Of a stretch of DNA of 64,000 nucleotides, positions 53,976 through 62,199 are shown piece by piece. The notes beneath the pieces were generated by a model. That model was not told the DNA's origin. It was given only the letters and a program-made list of their open reading frames with translations, and searched no databases. The translations under genes were made by a program, and so were the position numbers. The DNA is from Holtiella tumoricola (GTDB taxonomy: Bacteria; Bacillota; Clostridia; Lachnospirales; Cellulosilyticaceae): NCBI RefSeq assembly GCF_027857615.1, contig NZ_JAQIFT010000013.1, forward strand, positions 1-64,000, in the 5' to 3' direction. Positions within the stretch are counted from its first letter, which is position 1. Every line of letters starts with the position of its first letter.

Positions 53976-54165
53976 CTAAACATTTCCTCCACCTACATTA
54001 ATATAGCTCTATCAGCTATCTATTTTCATTTATTTAATTATAACCTATTCGATTACTCAATTCACATTTAATCCTAGTACAATACCTCTCTCTAAACTAT
54101 TCCATCCTCTATTTTCATGCTATAATATAAAATAATATATAATTAAATTTTCAAGGAGGATTCAT
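53976..54165. other. Intergenic region upstream of the membrane HTH gene
   Basis: AT-rich sequence between the GNAT remnant start and the 54166 gene. TATAATATAAAATAATATA near 54120 is a possible -10 region for the rightward gene, whose ribosome binding site is AAGGAGG. Confidence 0.4.
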
Positions 54166-54594
54166 ATGCTAAAAGACAAATGGCTAACCATTGCTCTTTT
54201 CACTTTAGCTGGTGCAATTTTATTGAGTGGATTATGGGTTAGAGATGGGCTTTCTAATCTGAGCTTTTATGCACCTGTTTCAAATAGCAATACAGATTAT
54301 AGGATTGCTAATGAGCTCAATCAATTAAATAAGACTTTGCAAAAAGCAACATCTACTTCAAATAATGAGTCCAGTCATGGAATAACTTCTTTATTGAATA
54401 ATCCTAAGAATATGTATTTAGGCGAGGCTGCTAAATATTTAGATGTATCTGAAACCCAACTCAAAGAAATTATCCAAGATTCTACTTCTCAATTGCCTTA
54501 TTTACAAATAAGTGATACAGCTTATATTTTTAATCAAAAAGCTTTAGATAAGTGGTTAGAAAATGGCTATGTTCTACCTAGTATACAAAAATAG
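54166..54594 (+). CDS. Membrane-anchored protein with excisionase-like HTH domain
   Basis: This 142-residue protein has an N-terminal hydrophobic helix (about 8-26), a Ser/Asn-rich linker, and a C-terminal domain (about 85-138). The domain's YLGEAAKYLDVSETQLKEII and IFNQKALDKWLENG fit the MerR/excisionase-type winged helix used for DNA or RNA binding. With a short positive N-terminus the domain could be on either side of the membrane. Function is unknown. A GGAGGA ribosome binding site precedes the ATG, and a terminator lies at its end. Confidence 0.65.
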   Translation: MLKDKWLTIALFTLAGAILLSGLWVRDGLSNLSFYAPVSNSNTDYRIANELNQLNKTLQKATSTSNNESSHGITSLLNNPKNMYLGEAAKYLDVSETQLKEIIQDSTSQLPYLQISDTAYIFNQKALDKWLENGYVLPSIQK

Positions 54595-54626
54595 GATGCC
54601 CTTCACAAAAAGCATCCTATTTTTTA
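54591..54626 (+). terminator. Terminator after the membrane HTH gene
   Basis: ATAGGATGC (54591-54599) pairs with GCATCCTAT (54612-54620), followed by TTTTTT on the plus strand. It also stands next to the stop of the opposing gene. Confidence 0.85.
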
Positions 54627-55388
54627 TTCTTTTACACGATAAGTTTGACAATCATCTGAACGGTCTAGGAATCCATATTCTATAAGTGCCCTTCTAATTG
54701 TTGCATAGTCATGATACATACGTTGAAGTATCCTATTCACTTCTTTCTCTGGATATTCTCTATCTTTTATGAAATTTTTCATTACTTCTCTTAATACAAT
54801 AATCTTTTTCTTTTCTTTGGCTGGGAACTGCTTGATTGCACCATTTACATCCATATAAGCTTTAATCGTCTTCTCTCTTTCACTATCTGTAATAGCATAA
54901 CGATCATCCATCATCGTAGCTGTATCATGTAAATTCTCAATGATCCCGCTGTTTGATTGCTGAATACATCTCTTGGTCTTTTCTTCTAGTGACTGCATCA
55001 ATGCAACAAAAAGTTTAGCTTGCTTTTCCTTTTCTCTAAGCTTGTAGCGATGGTTACGTACTGTAGAATGGGCAATCCCTACTTCCTTTGCAATAGCTTT
55101 ATCATCTTTCCCTTCAGACATAAGTATTAAAATTCTTTGCTGAATATCAGAAATCCCTATAAGTTCAGGTTTACGACCTAATAGATAGTCTACCGTCTCA
55201 CCATGTTTTGCTTGCATATGTTTTTTCACTGCTCCATATGCATCATAAAGTTCCCCATCTATTTTATAGATTCTACCTTTTTCAAAGACATGCTCACATA
55301 AAACACAAACAAAGTGCTCATTTGTTTCTTTATAACCTTTTACAATCGTATCAATCTCTTCATCCCACAATTGATTGTTTTCTTCCAC
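54624..55388 (-). CDS. DUF2087 transcriptional regulator with LuxR-type HTH
   Basis: This 254-residue protein has an N-terminal Cys pair and His (CVLCEHVF, KKHMQAKH) that may form a zinc site, then a LuxR/sigma-like helix-turn-helix (about 75-125: GKDDKAIAKEVGIAHSTVRN). The C-terminal DUF2087 domain reads YPEKEVNRILQRMYHDYATI and RRALIEYGFLDR. DUF2087 proteins are putative transcription regulators. A 15-bp perfect inverted repeat lies 93 bases upstream of the start (55481-55521) and may be its operator. Confidence 0.8.
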   Translation of the reverse strand: MEENNQLWDEEIDTIVKGYKETNEHFVCVLCEHVFEKGRIYKIDGELYDAYGAVKKHMQAKHGETVDYLLGRKPELIGISDIQQRILILMSEGKDDKAIAKEVGIAHSTVRNHRYKLREKEKQAKLFVALMQSLEEKTKRCIQQSNSGIIENLHDTATMMDDRYAITDSEREKTIKAYMDVNGAIKQFPAKEKKKIIVLREVMKNFIKDREYPEKEVNRILQRMYHDYATIRRALIEYGFLDRSDDCQTYRVKE

Positions 55389-55480
55389 TTTTTCATCTCC
55401 TTACCCTAGCTCATATCTATTTTAAAGATACTTACAATGTTTTCTGATTTTAATTATATATCACGTTTACGTTTTAGTCT

Positions 55481-55521
55481 AGTTATAAATAAACATATTT
55501 GCATTTTGTTTATTTATAACT
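55481..55521. repeat. Perfect 15-bp inverted repeat (possible operator)
   Basis: AGTTATAAATAAACA (55481-55495) and its exact complement TGTTTATTTATAACT (55507-55521) flank an 11-base spacer. There is no T tract typical of a terminator. It lies in the 300-base gap between the DUF2087 regulator and a GNAT gene; the rest of the gap shows no gene. Confidence 0.7.
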
Positions 55522-55647
55522 AATTCAATATATCATTTTGTCTATGTAAGTTAAATATATAGATTAGCATTATTCCCCTTCAATCCTCTGATTATTTATG
55601 AAAAATTGTACCTCCTAAATAACCAGAAGATAGTGCTTCCTTATTAC

Positions 55648-55671
55648 GAAAAAAAGATGGTGTAGGCCATC
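55648..55671 (-). terminator. Terminator after GNAT gene
   Basis: GATGG (55656-55660) pairs with CCATC (55667-55671) and is followed on the minus strand by seven T. The stem is short. Confidence 0.6.
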
Positions 55672-55691
55672 CTCCTTTAATAATTTATGTA

Positions 55692-56141
55692 TTAAATATT
55701 TATAATATATATCCTACTGTCTTCATCCCATACATCCATTCGGTTTTCTACATACTCAAATCCATATTTTTCGTATAAACCCACGTGATCCGTTGCTAGA
55801 TAGACTTTAGAATAGCCTTCTTCTTTTGCAACCTTTAAGGCATGTTGGATAAGCCTTTCGCTATAGCGCTTACCTCTATAAACTACATCTGTATAAACAA
55901 ATCCAATCCATGGGAATAAGTTAGTATCATCAATACAATCTTTTTGAGTTAATGTCAAAAAAGCTACCACTTTCTCATCATCCATCAGAAAGAATACCTT
56001 TCCATCCTTTCCTAATATTTTTTCAAAGCTCTTTTCTATGATTAACTTGGCTAGAAATTTACCTGCTCCCCACTCACACACCTTTAGACAATCAATAAGC
56101 TGATCTTTTTTATCATATTCTTCATATTCAATAATTTCCAT
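55692..56141 (-). CDS. GNAT-family N-acetyltransferase
   Basis: This 149-residue protein has the GNAT fold signs: a VVAFLTLTQKD beta strand, VYTDVVYRGKRYSERLIQHA as motif A (acetyl-CoA loop RGKRYS, near R/Q-x-x-G-x-A), and YEKYGFEYVENRMD at the end. Substrate is unknown. It lies 13 bases after the upstream membrane protein gene on the same strand. Confidence 0.85.
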   Translation of the reverse strand: MEIIEYEEYDKKDQLIDCLKVCEWGAGKFLAKLIIEKSFEKILGKDGKVFFLMDDEKVVAFLTLTQKDCIDDTNLFPWIGFVYTDVVYRGKRYSERLIQHALKVAKEEGYSKVYLATDHVGLYEKYGFEYVENRMDVWDEDSRIYIINI

Positions 56142-56154
56142 GATACGTATCTCC

Positions 56155-56775
56155 CTATTTACCTTTTCTTTTAATGAATGCGAGGATGACTACTATAATA
56201 CCTATAATACCCATACTACCTAAGCCTATAAACATCCATTTATTATCTTCATATTTATGTATGATTTCCACTTCTGCCTGCATTGTATGACTTTCTTGAA
56301 TTTCTTCCACCACTTCTAACTGTACTTCTCTTTCCTCATCAAGCTTTCTCTGGGCATCAAAGTAATCACCTTGATTAATATAAGTTTCATATCTTTCAAC
56401 CATATTGTATTTTTCACTAACTAACTTTAGAGTTTCATATGCGCTAGAAGTAGCTTTAAATAGCCATTGGTCATCGACTTGTTGTTCGTCTAATAATACG
56501 GCCACAATATAATCACCCTCTTGGGGGACTTCATCTGTTCCGTAGTACGTTTCAAACTTATGAACCTGTAACGCATCTTCTTCTATTGTACCCATCATAA
56601 CGGTTATTGGAATAAGCGTATAATATGCTTCTTGAATCTCTTTAATCTCTCCTATAAATAAAGCTTTTTGGTTCCCTTCCATAAGCACTTCTGGAATATC
56701 TCCTGCCAAGATGTTAAAACATAGTATGATTAAGGTCATTAATAAGGTACTTATTTTTATTAAGTTACTTTTCAT
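56155..56775 (-). CDS. Exported protein with C-terminal membrane anchor, unknown
   Basis: This 206-residue protein has a signal-peptide-like N-terminus (KISTLLMTLIILCFNILA), an extracytoplasmic domain rich in acidic residues (about 25-170), and a C-terminal hydrophobic helix (about 183-201) followed by KRKGK. This is a type I membrane topology. I do not recognise the domain. It precedes the GNAT gene by 13 bases and they may be cotranscribed. Confidence 0.65.
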   Translation of the reverse strand: MKSNLIKISTLLMTLIILCFNILAGDIPEVLMEGNQKALFIGEIKEIQEAYYTLIPITVMMGTIEEDALQVHKFETYYGTDEVPQEGDYIVAVLLDEQQVDDQWLFKATSSAYETLKLVSEKYNMVERYETYINQGDYFDAQRKLDEEREVQLEVVEEIQESHTMQAEVEIIHKYEDNKWMFIGLGSMGIIGIIVVILAFIKRKGK

Positions 56776-56822
56776 CTCTTTATAGGCCCCCTAATTCTTT
56801 GATTAAGTTATATCCGTAATCA

Positions 56823-56981
56823 TTATCCAATATAGATACCGGTAACTGCTAGCATTGCTTCAATACTATTTTCTTTAAATTGTTTTTCAAATTCTTTTCT
56901 GTCTAATAAATTTAAATCTTCCTCTTGTGTACTTATCCAGCCTTCAAATACTGTTTGACCAGCACCTAATATGATTTTCAC
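56823..56981 (-). pseudogene. Truncated SAM-dependent methyltransferase fragment
   Basis: From GTG 56981 with GGAGGGGAG upstream, 52 codons encode VKIILGAGQTVFEGWISTQE, then a segment with NLLDRKEFEKQF. The start closely resembles the N-terminal part of predicted SAM-dependent methyltransferases that begin with I-G-A-G-x-T-x-x-x-G-W-I-x-T and continue toward AEHVWEHL. Here the frame ends in MLAVTGIYIG and a stop where the rest of the domain should follow. This suggests a gene cut by deletion. Confidence 0.6.
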
Positions 56982-57025
56982 TCTATCAGCTCCCCTCCAA
57001 TTTCTCTATCCTTATCATTTATTTA

Positions 57026-57535
57026 TTAGGCTTCTAGCATTTTAATCCATTGACTAGCTTGACGTCTACTCTTCATCTCTATATAAGCTTTGTTAGGGTA
57101 TTGATCTCTTAACGCTATTATTTTCTTTCTATTTGCAATTGGGAACTTCCATATAAACTTCAAAAAGTCTACAAACTCTTTATCAATCTTTTCTACACAA
57201 TGGGTAGGGAAATCAGAGCGTTTCTTACCGTGCCTTTTCATTGCACTCCACATGCAAAGATAACGATTTATATTAAGATCAATAATCAGATCTGCTGCTT
57301 CATAACGAAGTTTTAAAGTACTATCATAATTTCCATCAATAATCCACTTTGTGCCTCCAATAATGCTTTGTTGTTTTTCTATCCATTCATTCCTTGGTGT
57401 CCCCACCCAATTAGGTTGCCAATATTCATTATCCAGATGAAATAATGGATAGCCCGTTACCGCTGCTATCCTTTTAGAGAAGTAACTCTTTCCACTTCCT
57501 GGACTCCCTACAATAATAATACGATTATATTCCAT
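57026..57535 (-). CDS. P-loop kinase-like protein (topology modulation/FlaR type)
   Basis: This 169-residue P-loop protein has Walker A GSPGSGKSYFSKRIA (about 9-23), LFHLDNEYWQPNWVGTPRNE and KWIIDGNYDSTL, and LIIDLNINRYLCMWSAMKR, as in adenylate-kinase-like 'DNA topology modulation protein' FlaR homologues. The real substrate is unknown; a small-molecule kinase is likely. It lies 11 bases after the pyrophosphatase-like gene. Confidence 0.85.
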   Translation of the reverse strand: MEYNRIIIVGSPGSGKSYFSKRIAAVTGYPLFHLDNEYWQPNWVGTPRNEWIEKQQSIIGGTKWIIDGNYDSTLKLRYEAADLIIDLNINRYLCMWSAMKRHGKKRSDFPTHCVEKIDKEFVDFLKFIWKFPIANRKKIIALRDQYPNKAYIEMKSRRQASQWIKMLEA

Positions 57536-57546
57536 AATAGCCCCCC

Positions 57547-57870
57547 TTATAGAATGATTTCACTTTCAAAGTATTGTTCTTGAAAATCAACCTGTTCCCT
57601 TATTTCCTCCATTGTAAAAGTTATACCTTCTGGTGCAACCACCCATTTATCTTCTATATCATTTGTTCTATGAATGACGGCAATAACTCTCCCTGTAAAG
57701 GTCTTAACCGGTTCCAGAACACCTAAAATATAAGCATCTTGCTCTTCTCCATCCGGTGCCATAATACCTTCTACATAGCCATAGTTAATGGGATAATATA
57801 ATTCTTTATGCTTAGGGTGATAAGTCCCCATTGCCCGGTCTACTAATACTGTCACAATTTCTCCTATCAT
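57547..57870 (-). CDS. Short inorganic-pyrophosphatase-like protein
   Basis: This protein of about 107 residues has YYPINYGYVEG and MAPDGEEQDAYILGV, which match the central part of class I inorganic pyrophosphatases (YP-NYG and D-x-x-x-D). It lacks much of their usual 170 residues. Some clostridial proteins of this length are annotated as inorganic diphosphatase. Catalytic ability is uncertain. ATG 57870 has GAGGAGC upstream. It lies in a series with the LysR and FlaR-like genes. Confidence 0.75.
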   Translation of the reverse strand: MIGEIVTVLVDRAMGTYHPKHKELYYPINYGYVEGIMAPDGEEQDAYILGVLEPVKTFTGRVIAVIHRTNDIEDKWVVAPEGITFTMEEIREQVDFQEQYFESEIIL

Positions 57871-57887
57871 TTTATAGCTCCTCTTTA

Positions 57888-58799
57888 TCAATTAATGTTT
57901 TTATTCTCTAATACGTCATTCTCTCTACCTAACTTTAAAACATATTCTTTAAAGAGATTTTGATGCTCAGACAATAGGACATGCTTATTCCATCCTATAT
58001 AAATTTTCTTATAATCTAGATCATCTTTAATTTTTACTACTGAAATCTTATTTGTATTAATAATAGGCGTATTTAAAATAATAGCAATGCCTGCACCAGC
58101 TGCAACTAATCCTGCAAGGATACTCCCTTCATTTGGTTCTGCAATAATTCTAGGCGTATAGCCCATTATCTCTTCATAGGATATGGTTTCATCTTGAGAT
58201 GTACCTTTATAGGCTATAAAATTTTCTTCTTTTAATGCTTCTAAAGTAACTTCTTCTTGGCTGGCTAAAGGGTGATTTTTAGGTACGATTAAAACATATG
58301 CTTCTTTTTGTACTAATACTGCTTCTATTTCAGGATATGCTTCCATTTCCTTTAAACTATCAAAAAATCCAAAGTTTATTCTACTATACTTCAAATCCTT
58401 CAAAATCTCTTCTCTTGATTGATTGTTAAGATTGAATTTAGTTTGTAGGCTATTACTTAGAAAATTACTTATTAAAAAAGGAATGAAAGTCGCACCTAAA
58501 CAATACGTTGACGCTATAGAAATGACACAATCTTTGCACCTTTTCATCTCTTGCAATTTTTCTTTGCCTCTTTGGACTTCATTTAATGCTGCATCTGCAT
58601 ATTTCAAAAAGACTTCCCCAAAATGGGTAATCTCTATGTTACGCCCATCTCTTGCAAAAAGTGAAACATCTAATTCTTCCTCTAATTTTGCAATAGCCTT
58701 ACTGAGTGCTGGTTGAGTGACCGATAATAGATTAGAAGCTGTTGTAAAGTTTTTTGTACTGGCAATCACTTTAAAGTACTCTAGTTGTTGTAAGTTCAT
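57888..58799 (-). CDS. LysR-family transcriptional regulator
   Basis: This protein of about 303 residues has the LysR helix-turn-helix at the N-terminus (NFTTASNLLSVTQPALSKAI) and a substrate-binding-type effector domain (about 90-290). ATG 58799 is chosen with GGAG upstream. It is divergent from the nitroreductase pair, the normal arrangement for a LysR regulator and its target, so control of those genes is expected. Confidence 0.92.
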   Translation of the reverse strand: MNLQQLEYFKVIASTKNFTTASNLLSVTQPALSKAIAKLEEELDVSLFARDGRNIEITHFGEVFLKYADAALNEVQRGKEKLQEMKRCKDCVISIASTYCLGATFIPFLISNFLSNSLQTKFNLNNQSREEILKDLKYSRINFGFFDSLKEMEAYPEIEAVLVQKEAYVLIVPKNHPLASQEEVTLEALKEENFIAYKGTSQDETISYEEIMGYTPRIIAEPNEGSILAGLVAAGAGIAIILNTPIINTNKISVVKIKDDLDYKKIYIGWNKHVLLSEHQNLFKEYVLKLGRENDVLENKNIN

Positions 58800-58970
58800 T
58801 TGATCTCCATTCATAACTTTTAGTTATAGTTTTATGATTTAATTGTATTAGACATGTAATGTTAAACAATGTTATACTCTCATTATCTTATCAAATAGTA
58901 AAATTTAATCAAGAAAAATTTATAAGTTTTGCGCATATAAAACCAACTACAACTATTGGAGGTACACATT
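58800..58970. promoter_or_regulatory. LysR/nitroreductase divergent promoter region
   Basis: The AT-rich spacer between divergent genes should hold the LysR binding site. Several imperfect TTA/TAA dyads lie at 58845-58880 (ATTGTATTAGACATGTAAT). The ribosome binding site of the rightward gene is GGAGG. Boxes cannot be fixed. Confidence 0.45.
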
Positions 58971-59795
58971 ATGGATGATACATTGCATCAATCAGCAAAA
59001 GACCTTATCAAGCTGAGACATTCCGTTAGAAATTATAGTGATACACCACTTTCTCAAGAGGTCATCAACAAAATAGAAACTTACATTGCTACGGTAGAAA
59101 ATCCTTTTCATAAAAAGGTAAAAATTAAGTTCATAAAAAAAGATCTTACAGATAAAGAAACAAAATTTGGTACCTATGGTGTCATTAAAGGCGCAAATTA
59201 TTTCTTAGCAGCGGCTTGTGAACAAGATGACTTATCACTTATCGCATTAGGCTATACATTAGAAAAAGTTATTTTATATTGTACTGCCTTAGGCCTAGGT
59301 ACAGTATGGTTAGGTGGAACCTTTAATAAAGGAGGATTTGCCAAAGCTACGAACTTATCCGACACTGAAATATTACCTATCGTCTCACCTGTAGGTTATG
59401 AAGGTGGAAAAAAATCTTTAATTGCTGCTTTGATTGGTGAGAATACGAATAAACGTAAGCCTTATACTGAGCTGTTCTTCAATCAGAATTTTGATACACC
59501 TCTTCAACCTAATCATGCTGACCCTTATTTCGAACCACTTGAAATGTTAAGGTTAGCACCTTCAGCTATTAATAAACAACCTTGGAGAGTATTAAAGGAT
59601 AAGACTATGCTACACTTTTACCTTAGTAGTACTAAAGGTTTAACTAAAATCGATATAGGAATAGCCCTTTGTCATTTCCATTTAACAGCCCTTGAAAAAG
59701 GTATAAGTGGAGCGTTTGCCATACTAAATCAAATCAAAGATGACCAAGATAAAAACTTTACTTATATCCTATCTTGGCAAAACGAATCAAAATAA
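58971..59795 (+). CDS. Nitroreductase-family protein (TM1586-like)
   Basis: This protein of about 274 residues has RHSVRNYSDTPLSQEVINKI at the start, the nitroreductase signature, and a second-half repeat with EMLRLAPSAINKQPWRVL. It is the TM1586-type, where one chain holds both halves of the FMN-binding fold. Such enzymes use FMN and NAD(P)H on nitro compounds or quinones. ATG 58971 has GGAGG upstream. Its partner gene starts 14 bases downstream of its stop. Confidence 0.85.
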   Translation: MDDTLHQSAKDLIKLRHSVRNYSDTPLSQEVINKIETYIATVENPFHKKVKIKFIKKDLTDKETKFGTYGVIKGANYFLAAACEQDDLSLIALGYTLEKVILYCTALGLGTVWLGGTFNKGGFAKATNLSDTEILPIVSPVGYEGGKKSLIAALIGENTNKRKPYTELFFNQNFDTPLQPNHADPYFEPLEMLRLAPSAINKQPWRVLKDKTMLHFYLSSTKGLTKIDIGIALCHFHLTALEKGISGAFAILNQIKDDQDKNFTYILSWQNESK

Positions 59796-59809
59796 AGGAG
59801 TTGATTTTC

Positions 59810-60631
59810 ATGTTTAATGTAGATAAAAACAAATGTATTGCTTGTACCCAATGTATCAAAGATTGCCCTGTTCATGTCATTGCTTTAGAAGAAGGAAAAG
59901 CTGTGATCAATAATGACGGATGTATGAAATGTGGCCACTGTGTTGCCATCTGCCCAGTAGAAGCTGTCTCAACAGATACCTATAAGATGGATGACGTAGT
60001 TCCTTATGAGAAAGATACGTTTACTATTGAGGCTGATCATCTCCTAAACTTTATTAAATTCAGAAGAAGCGTTAGAAGATTTAAAAATAAATCCATTGAA
60101 CAAGATAAAATTCTTAAGATTCTTGAGGCGGGAAGATTTACTCAAACCGCTAGAAATAGCCAAGATGTATCTTATATTGTGGTTTCAGAAAAACTTAATG
60201 ATTTAAAAGTACTTGCTTACGAAAGCTTGAAGCAAAAAGGTGAAGCAATCCTTGCAAACTTAACACCTGAAACCGAACACCTTAAAAGATATGCTCATCT
60301 CTGGATTCATAGCTACAACGCCTACAAGCAAGATCCATTACAAAATGATAGACTTTTCTTTAATGCACCATTAGTAGTCCTTGTTACTTCTCCAACGCCT
60401 ATTAACGGTGGCTTAGCTTCTACAAATATGGAATTAATGGTAAATGCTTTAGGTCTTGGTACTTTCTATAATGGCTTTTTCTTACACGCTGCTCAAGATA
60501 ATCAAGCCATTCTAAACTTACTTGGTATACAAGATAGTAAGGAACTTATCTCTTGCTTAGTCATTGGCTATCCTGATGTCAACTACAAAAGAACTGTTCC
60601 TAGACAAGAGGCTAAAGTGACTTGGCTATAG
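59810..60631 (+). CDS. Ferredoxin-fused nitroreductase
   Basis: This protein of about 273 residues starts with two 4Fe-4S motifs (CIACTQCIKDCPVHVI and CMKCGHCVAICPVEAV) followed by a nitroreductase domain (RRSVRRFKNKSIEQDKILKI and the end LGLGTFYNGFFL). In anaerobes these accept electrons from ferredoxin or hydrogenase and reduce nitro or other substrates. ATG 59810 has AAAGGAG upstream. It forms an operon with the preceding nitroreductase. Confidence 0.9.
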   Translation: MFNVDKNKCIACTQCIKDCPVHVIALEEGKAVINNDGCMKCGHCVAICPVEAVSTDTYKMDDVVPYEKDTFTIEADHLLNFIKFRRSVRRFKNKSIEQDKILKILEAGRFTQTARNSQDVSYIVVSEKLNDLKVLAYESLKQKGEAILANLTPETEHLKRYAHLWIHSYNAYKQDPLQNDRLFFNAPLVVLVTSPTPINGGLASTNMELMVNALGLGTFYNGFFLHAAQDNQAILNLLGIQDSKELISCLVIGYPDVNYKRTVPRQEAKVTWL

Positions 60632-60683
60632 ATTTAATAGCCCTTCATTATCCATGCTTTAACTTAAGACTGTATAGATAAAT

Positions 60684-60726
60684 AAAGATGTAACATATTT
60701 TATAATTCAATGTGTTACATCTTTTT
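60684..60726. terminator. Bidirectional terminator
   Basis: AAAGATGTAACA (60684-60695) pairs with TGTTACATCTTT (60713-60724), followed by T on the plus strand and preceded by an A-rich stretch. It ends the nitroreductase operon and perhaps the opposing 39-residue gene. Confidence 0.85.
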
Positions 60727-60729
60727 GAT

Positions 60730-60849
60730 TTAAGAATTCTTCTTTATATAAATTTTTAATGCTTGAATCAGTAACACTAAAGCATAAATACCTAACCCAT
60801 AAAATGTCAAAGTTACTAATACTTGAACTAAAAACATGATAGCATTCAT
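60730..60849 (-). CDS. 39-residue single-helix membrane protein
   Basis: ATG 60849 follows a strong GGAGG (60858-60862, 8-base spacing) and a 39-codon frame ends with TAA at 60730. The product starts MNAIMFLVQVLVTLTFYGLG, continues hydrophobic through YALVLLIQALKIYI and ends KKNS. This is one membrane helix with a basic cytoplasmic end. It lies just downstream of a GNAT gene. Function is unknown. Confidence 0.6.
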   Translation of the reverse strand: MNAIMFLVQVLVTLTFYGLGIYALVLLIQALKIYIKKNS

Positions 60850-60868
60850 TAACAAAACCTCCTTTTTC

Positions 60869-61408
60869 TTATGATACTGTTAACTTTTTTGATAAAAATA
60901 GTAGTAAGTCATCATCATTACAACAGACCGCATATTGCTCAAGCTGCTTGTTCTGATACCATACCCCTGTACCATCTGGAATATAGCCGCGTTTGATATA
61001 CATACGCTGTGCTATTCCATAGCCTGAATGTACTCCTACTGCTAAATAAACCTCATTACTTAGCTTAAAAGCCTCTGCCTCTACAACATCTAAAAGCTTA
61101 TTTCCAATCCCCATATGATGCAAATGAAAAAATACACATAAATCAACGATTTCTGGCATACCTTTACCACCAAATGGTCCCTCTGTTGGCTCTAGAACAA
61201 GTGTACAGATTCCTGCTACCTGATTTTCATATTCTGCTATAAATACTTTTCTCTTCCCAGTTTCTTGTTCTTTGTAGTAATTGTTATAAGTCTTCCTCTC
61301 AGGATGCCAGTTATAAGATAAATACGTATTATAAAATACATCTCCATCTGATTCTCGCATACTTCTTATAAGTAACTTTTCATCATTATAATAAATCACA
61401 CTTATCAT
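60869..61408 (-). CDS. GNAT-family N-acetyltransferase
   Basis: This 179-residue protein has the GNAT core: VAGICTLVLEPTEG as beta4, DLCVFFHLHHMGIGNKLLDV with the acetyl-CoA loop HHMGIG, and a closing YIKRGYIPDGTGVWY. The substrate is unknown. The paralogue just upstream is only distantly related; the gap is 27 bases. Confidence 0.85.
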   Translation of the reverse strand: MISVIYYNDEKLLIRSMRESDGDVFYNTYLSYNWHPERKTYNNYYKEQETGKRKVFIAEYENQVAGICTLVLEPTEGPFGGKGMPEIVDLCVFFHLHHMGIGNKLLDVVEAEAFKLSNEVYLAVGVHSGYGIAQRMYIKRGYIPDGTGVWYQNKQLEQYAVCCNDDDLLLFLSKKLTVS

Positions 61409-61435
61409 CCTCTCTCCAAAGCTGCATTGTATTTT

Positions 61436-61966
61436 TCATTTAATCTCCCCTAAGTGAATCCAATATCTTTGAATACACACCTCTTCTTCTGAACGTTCAT
61501 CTTCTAACCTTCCACCATTGCTCAGAATAGTTTTAGCCGATGCAACATTTTCTTTATTACAAGTTACTAAAACTTCTTTTATTCCCAGTTCTACACATTT
61601 CTCCAATGCTAACCCTAACATTTCAGTAGCATAGCCCTGTCTTCTTTCAGATTTTCTTACGCTATAACCTATATGTCCTCCATAATTTAATAAATACTCA
61701 TTTAACCTATGGCGAATATCAATCATTCCTATTAATTTTTCGTCCCCATCTACTGCAAGATAGGTCGTTGCTGGTACAAATCCAGGTCTTACGGTTTCTT
61801 CTTTTAAAGTATCTTGGAATACTTGGTACCATTCTTCAAATGTATTTGCTTCTCTTAGTGTTGCACAACCATCCATACGCTCATTATTTCTAATAAATTC
61901 TTCTCTGTAGTCCATGACACGTTCTTTATCTGCCAAAGATGGTAAAACCAACCTCAATCTACTCAT
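61436..61966 (-). CDS. GNAT-family N-acetyltransferase
   Basis: This 176-residue protein has LIGMIDIRHRLNEYLLNYGG, then IGYSVRKSERRQGYATEMLG, where RRQGYAT is the acetyl-CoA loop, and NVASAKTILSNGGRLED at the end. This is the RimJ/RimL-like GNAT pattern. Substrate is unknown. A GGAAAGGAG ribosome binding site precedes the ATG. Confidence 0.88.
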   Translation of the reverse strand: MSRLRLVLPSLADKERVMDYREEFIRNNERMDGCATLREANTFEEWYQVFQDTLKEETVRPGFVPATTYLAVDGDEKLIGMIDIRHRLNEYLLNYGGHIGYSVRKSERRQGYATEMLGLALEKCVELGIKEVLVTCNKENVASAKTILSNGGRLEDERSEEEVCIQRYWIHLGEIK

Positions 61967-62199
61967 TCCTTTCTCCTTTCCATAAATGATATATTTTGAC
62001 TCCTATCTCACATACGCCCTTTATTTCCTCATATTTTTCTTGTTTGCATAATTTACCTATTTTTATTTTAAACAGTATTCATCCTTGTCTACTTGCCTAA
62101 CTCTTTAAGTATATTTTGTCTGAATAATTTTTACAATATACTTTCCGATCTTTTGACTCATAATAACCTTAGAAAAATTATTAATATTGGAGGTTCTTT

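Noticed and set aside
54624..55388. DUF2087 gene and nearby integrase as parts of a mobile element
   Set aside because: They are 47 kb apart and no direct repeats, phage genes or transfer genes link them.
55600..55690. Minus-strand frame reading RNKEALSSGYLGGTIF after the GNAT stop
   Set aside because: It is only about 25 codons, crosses a terminator hairpin and matches no family I know; it may be chance.
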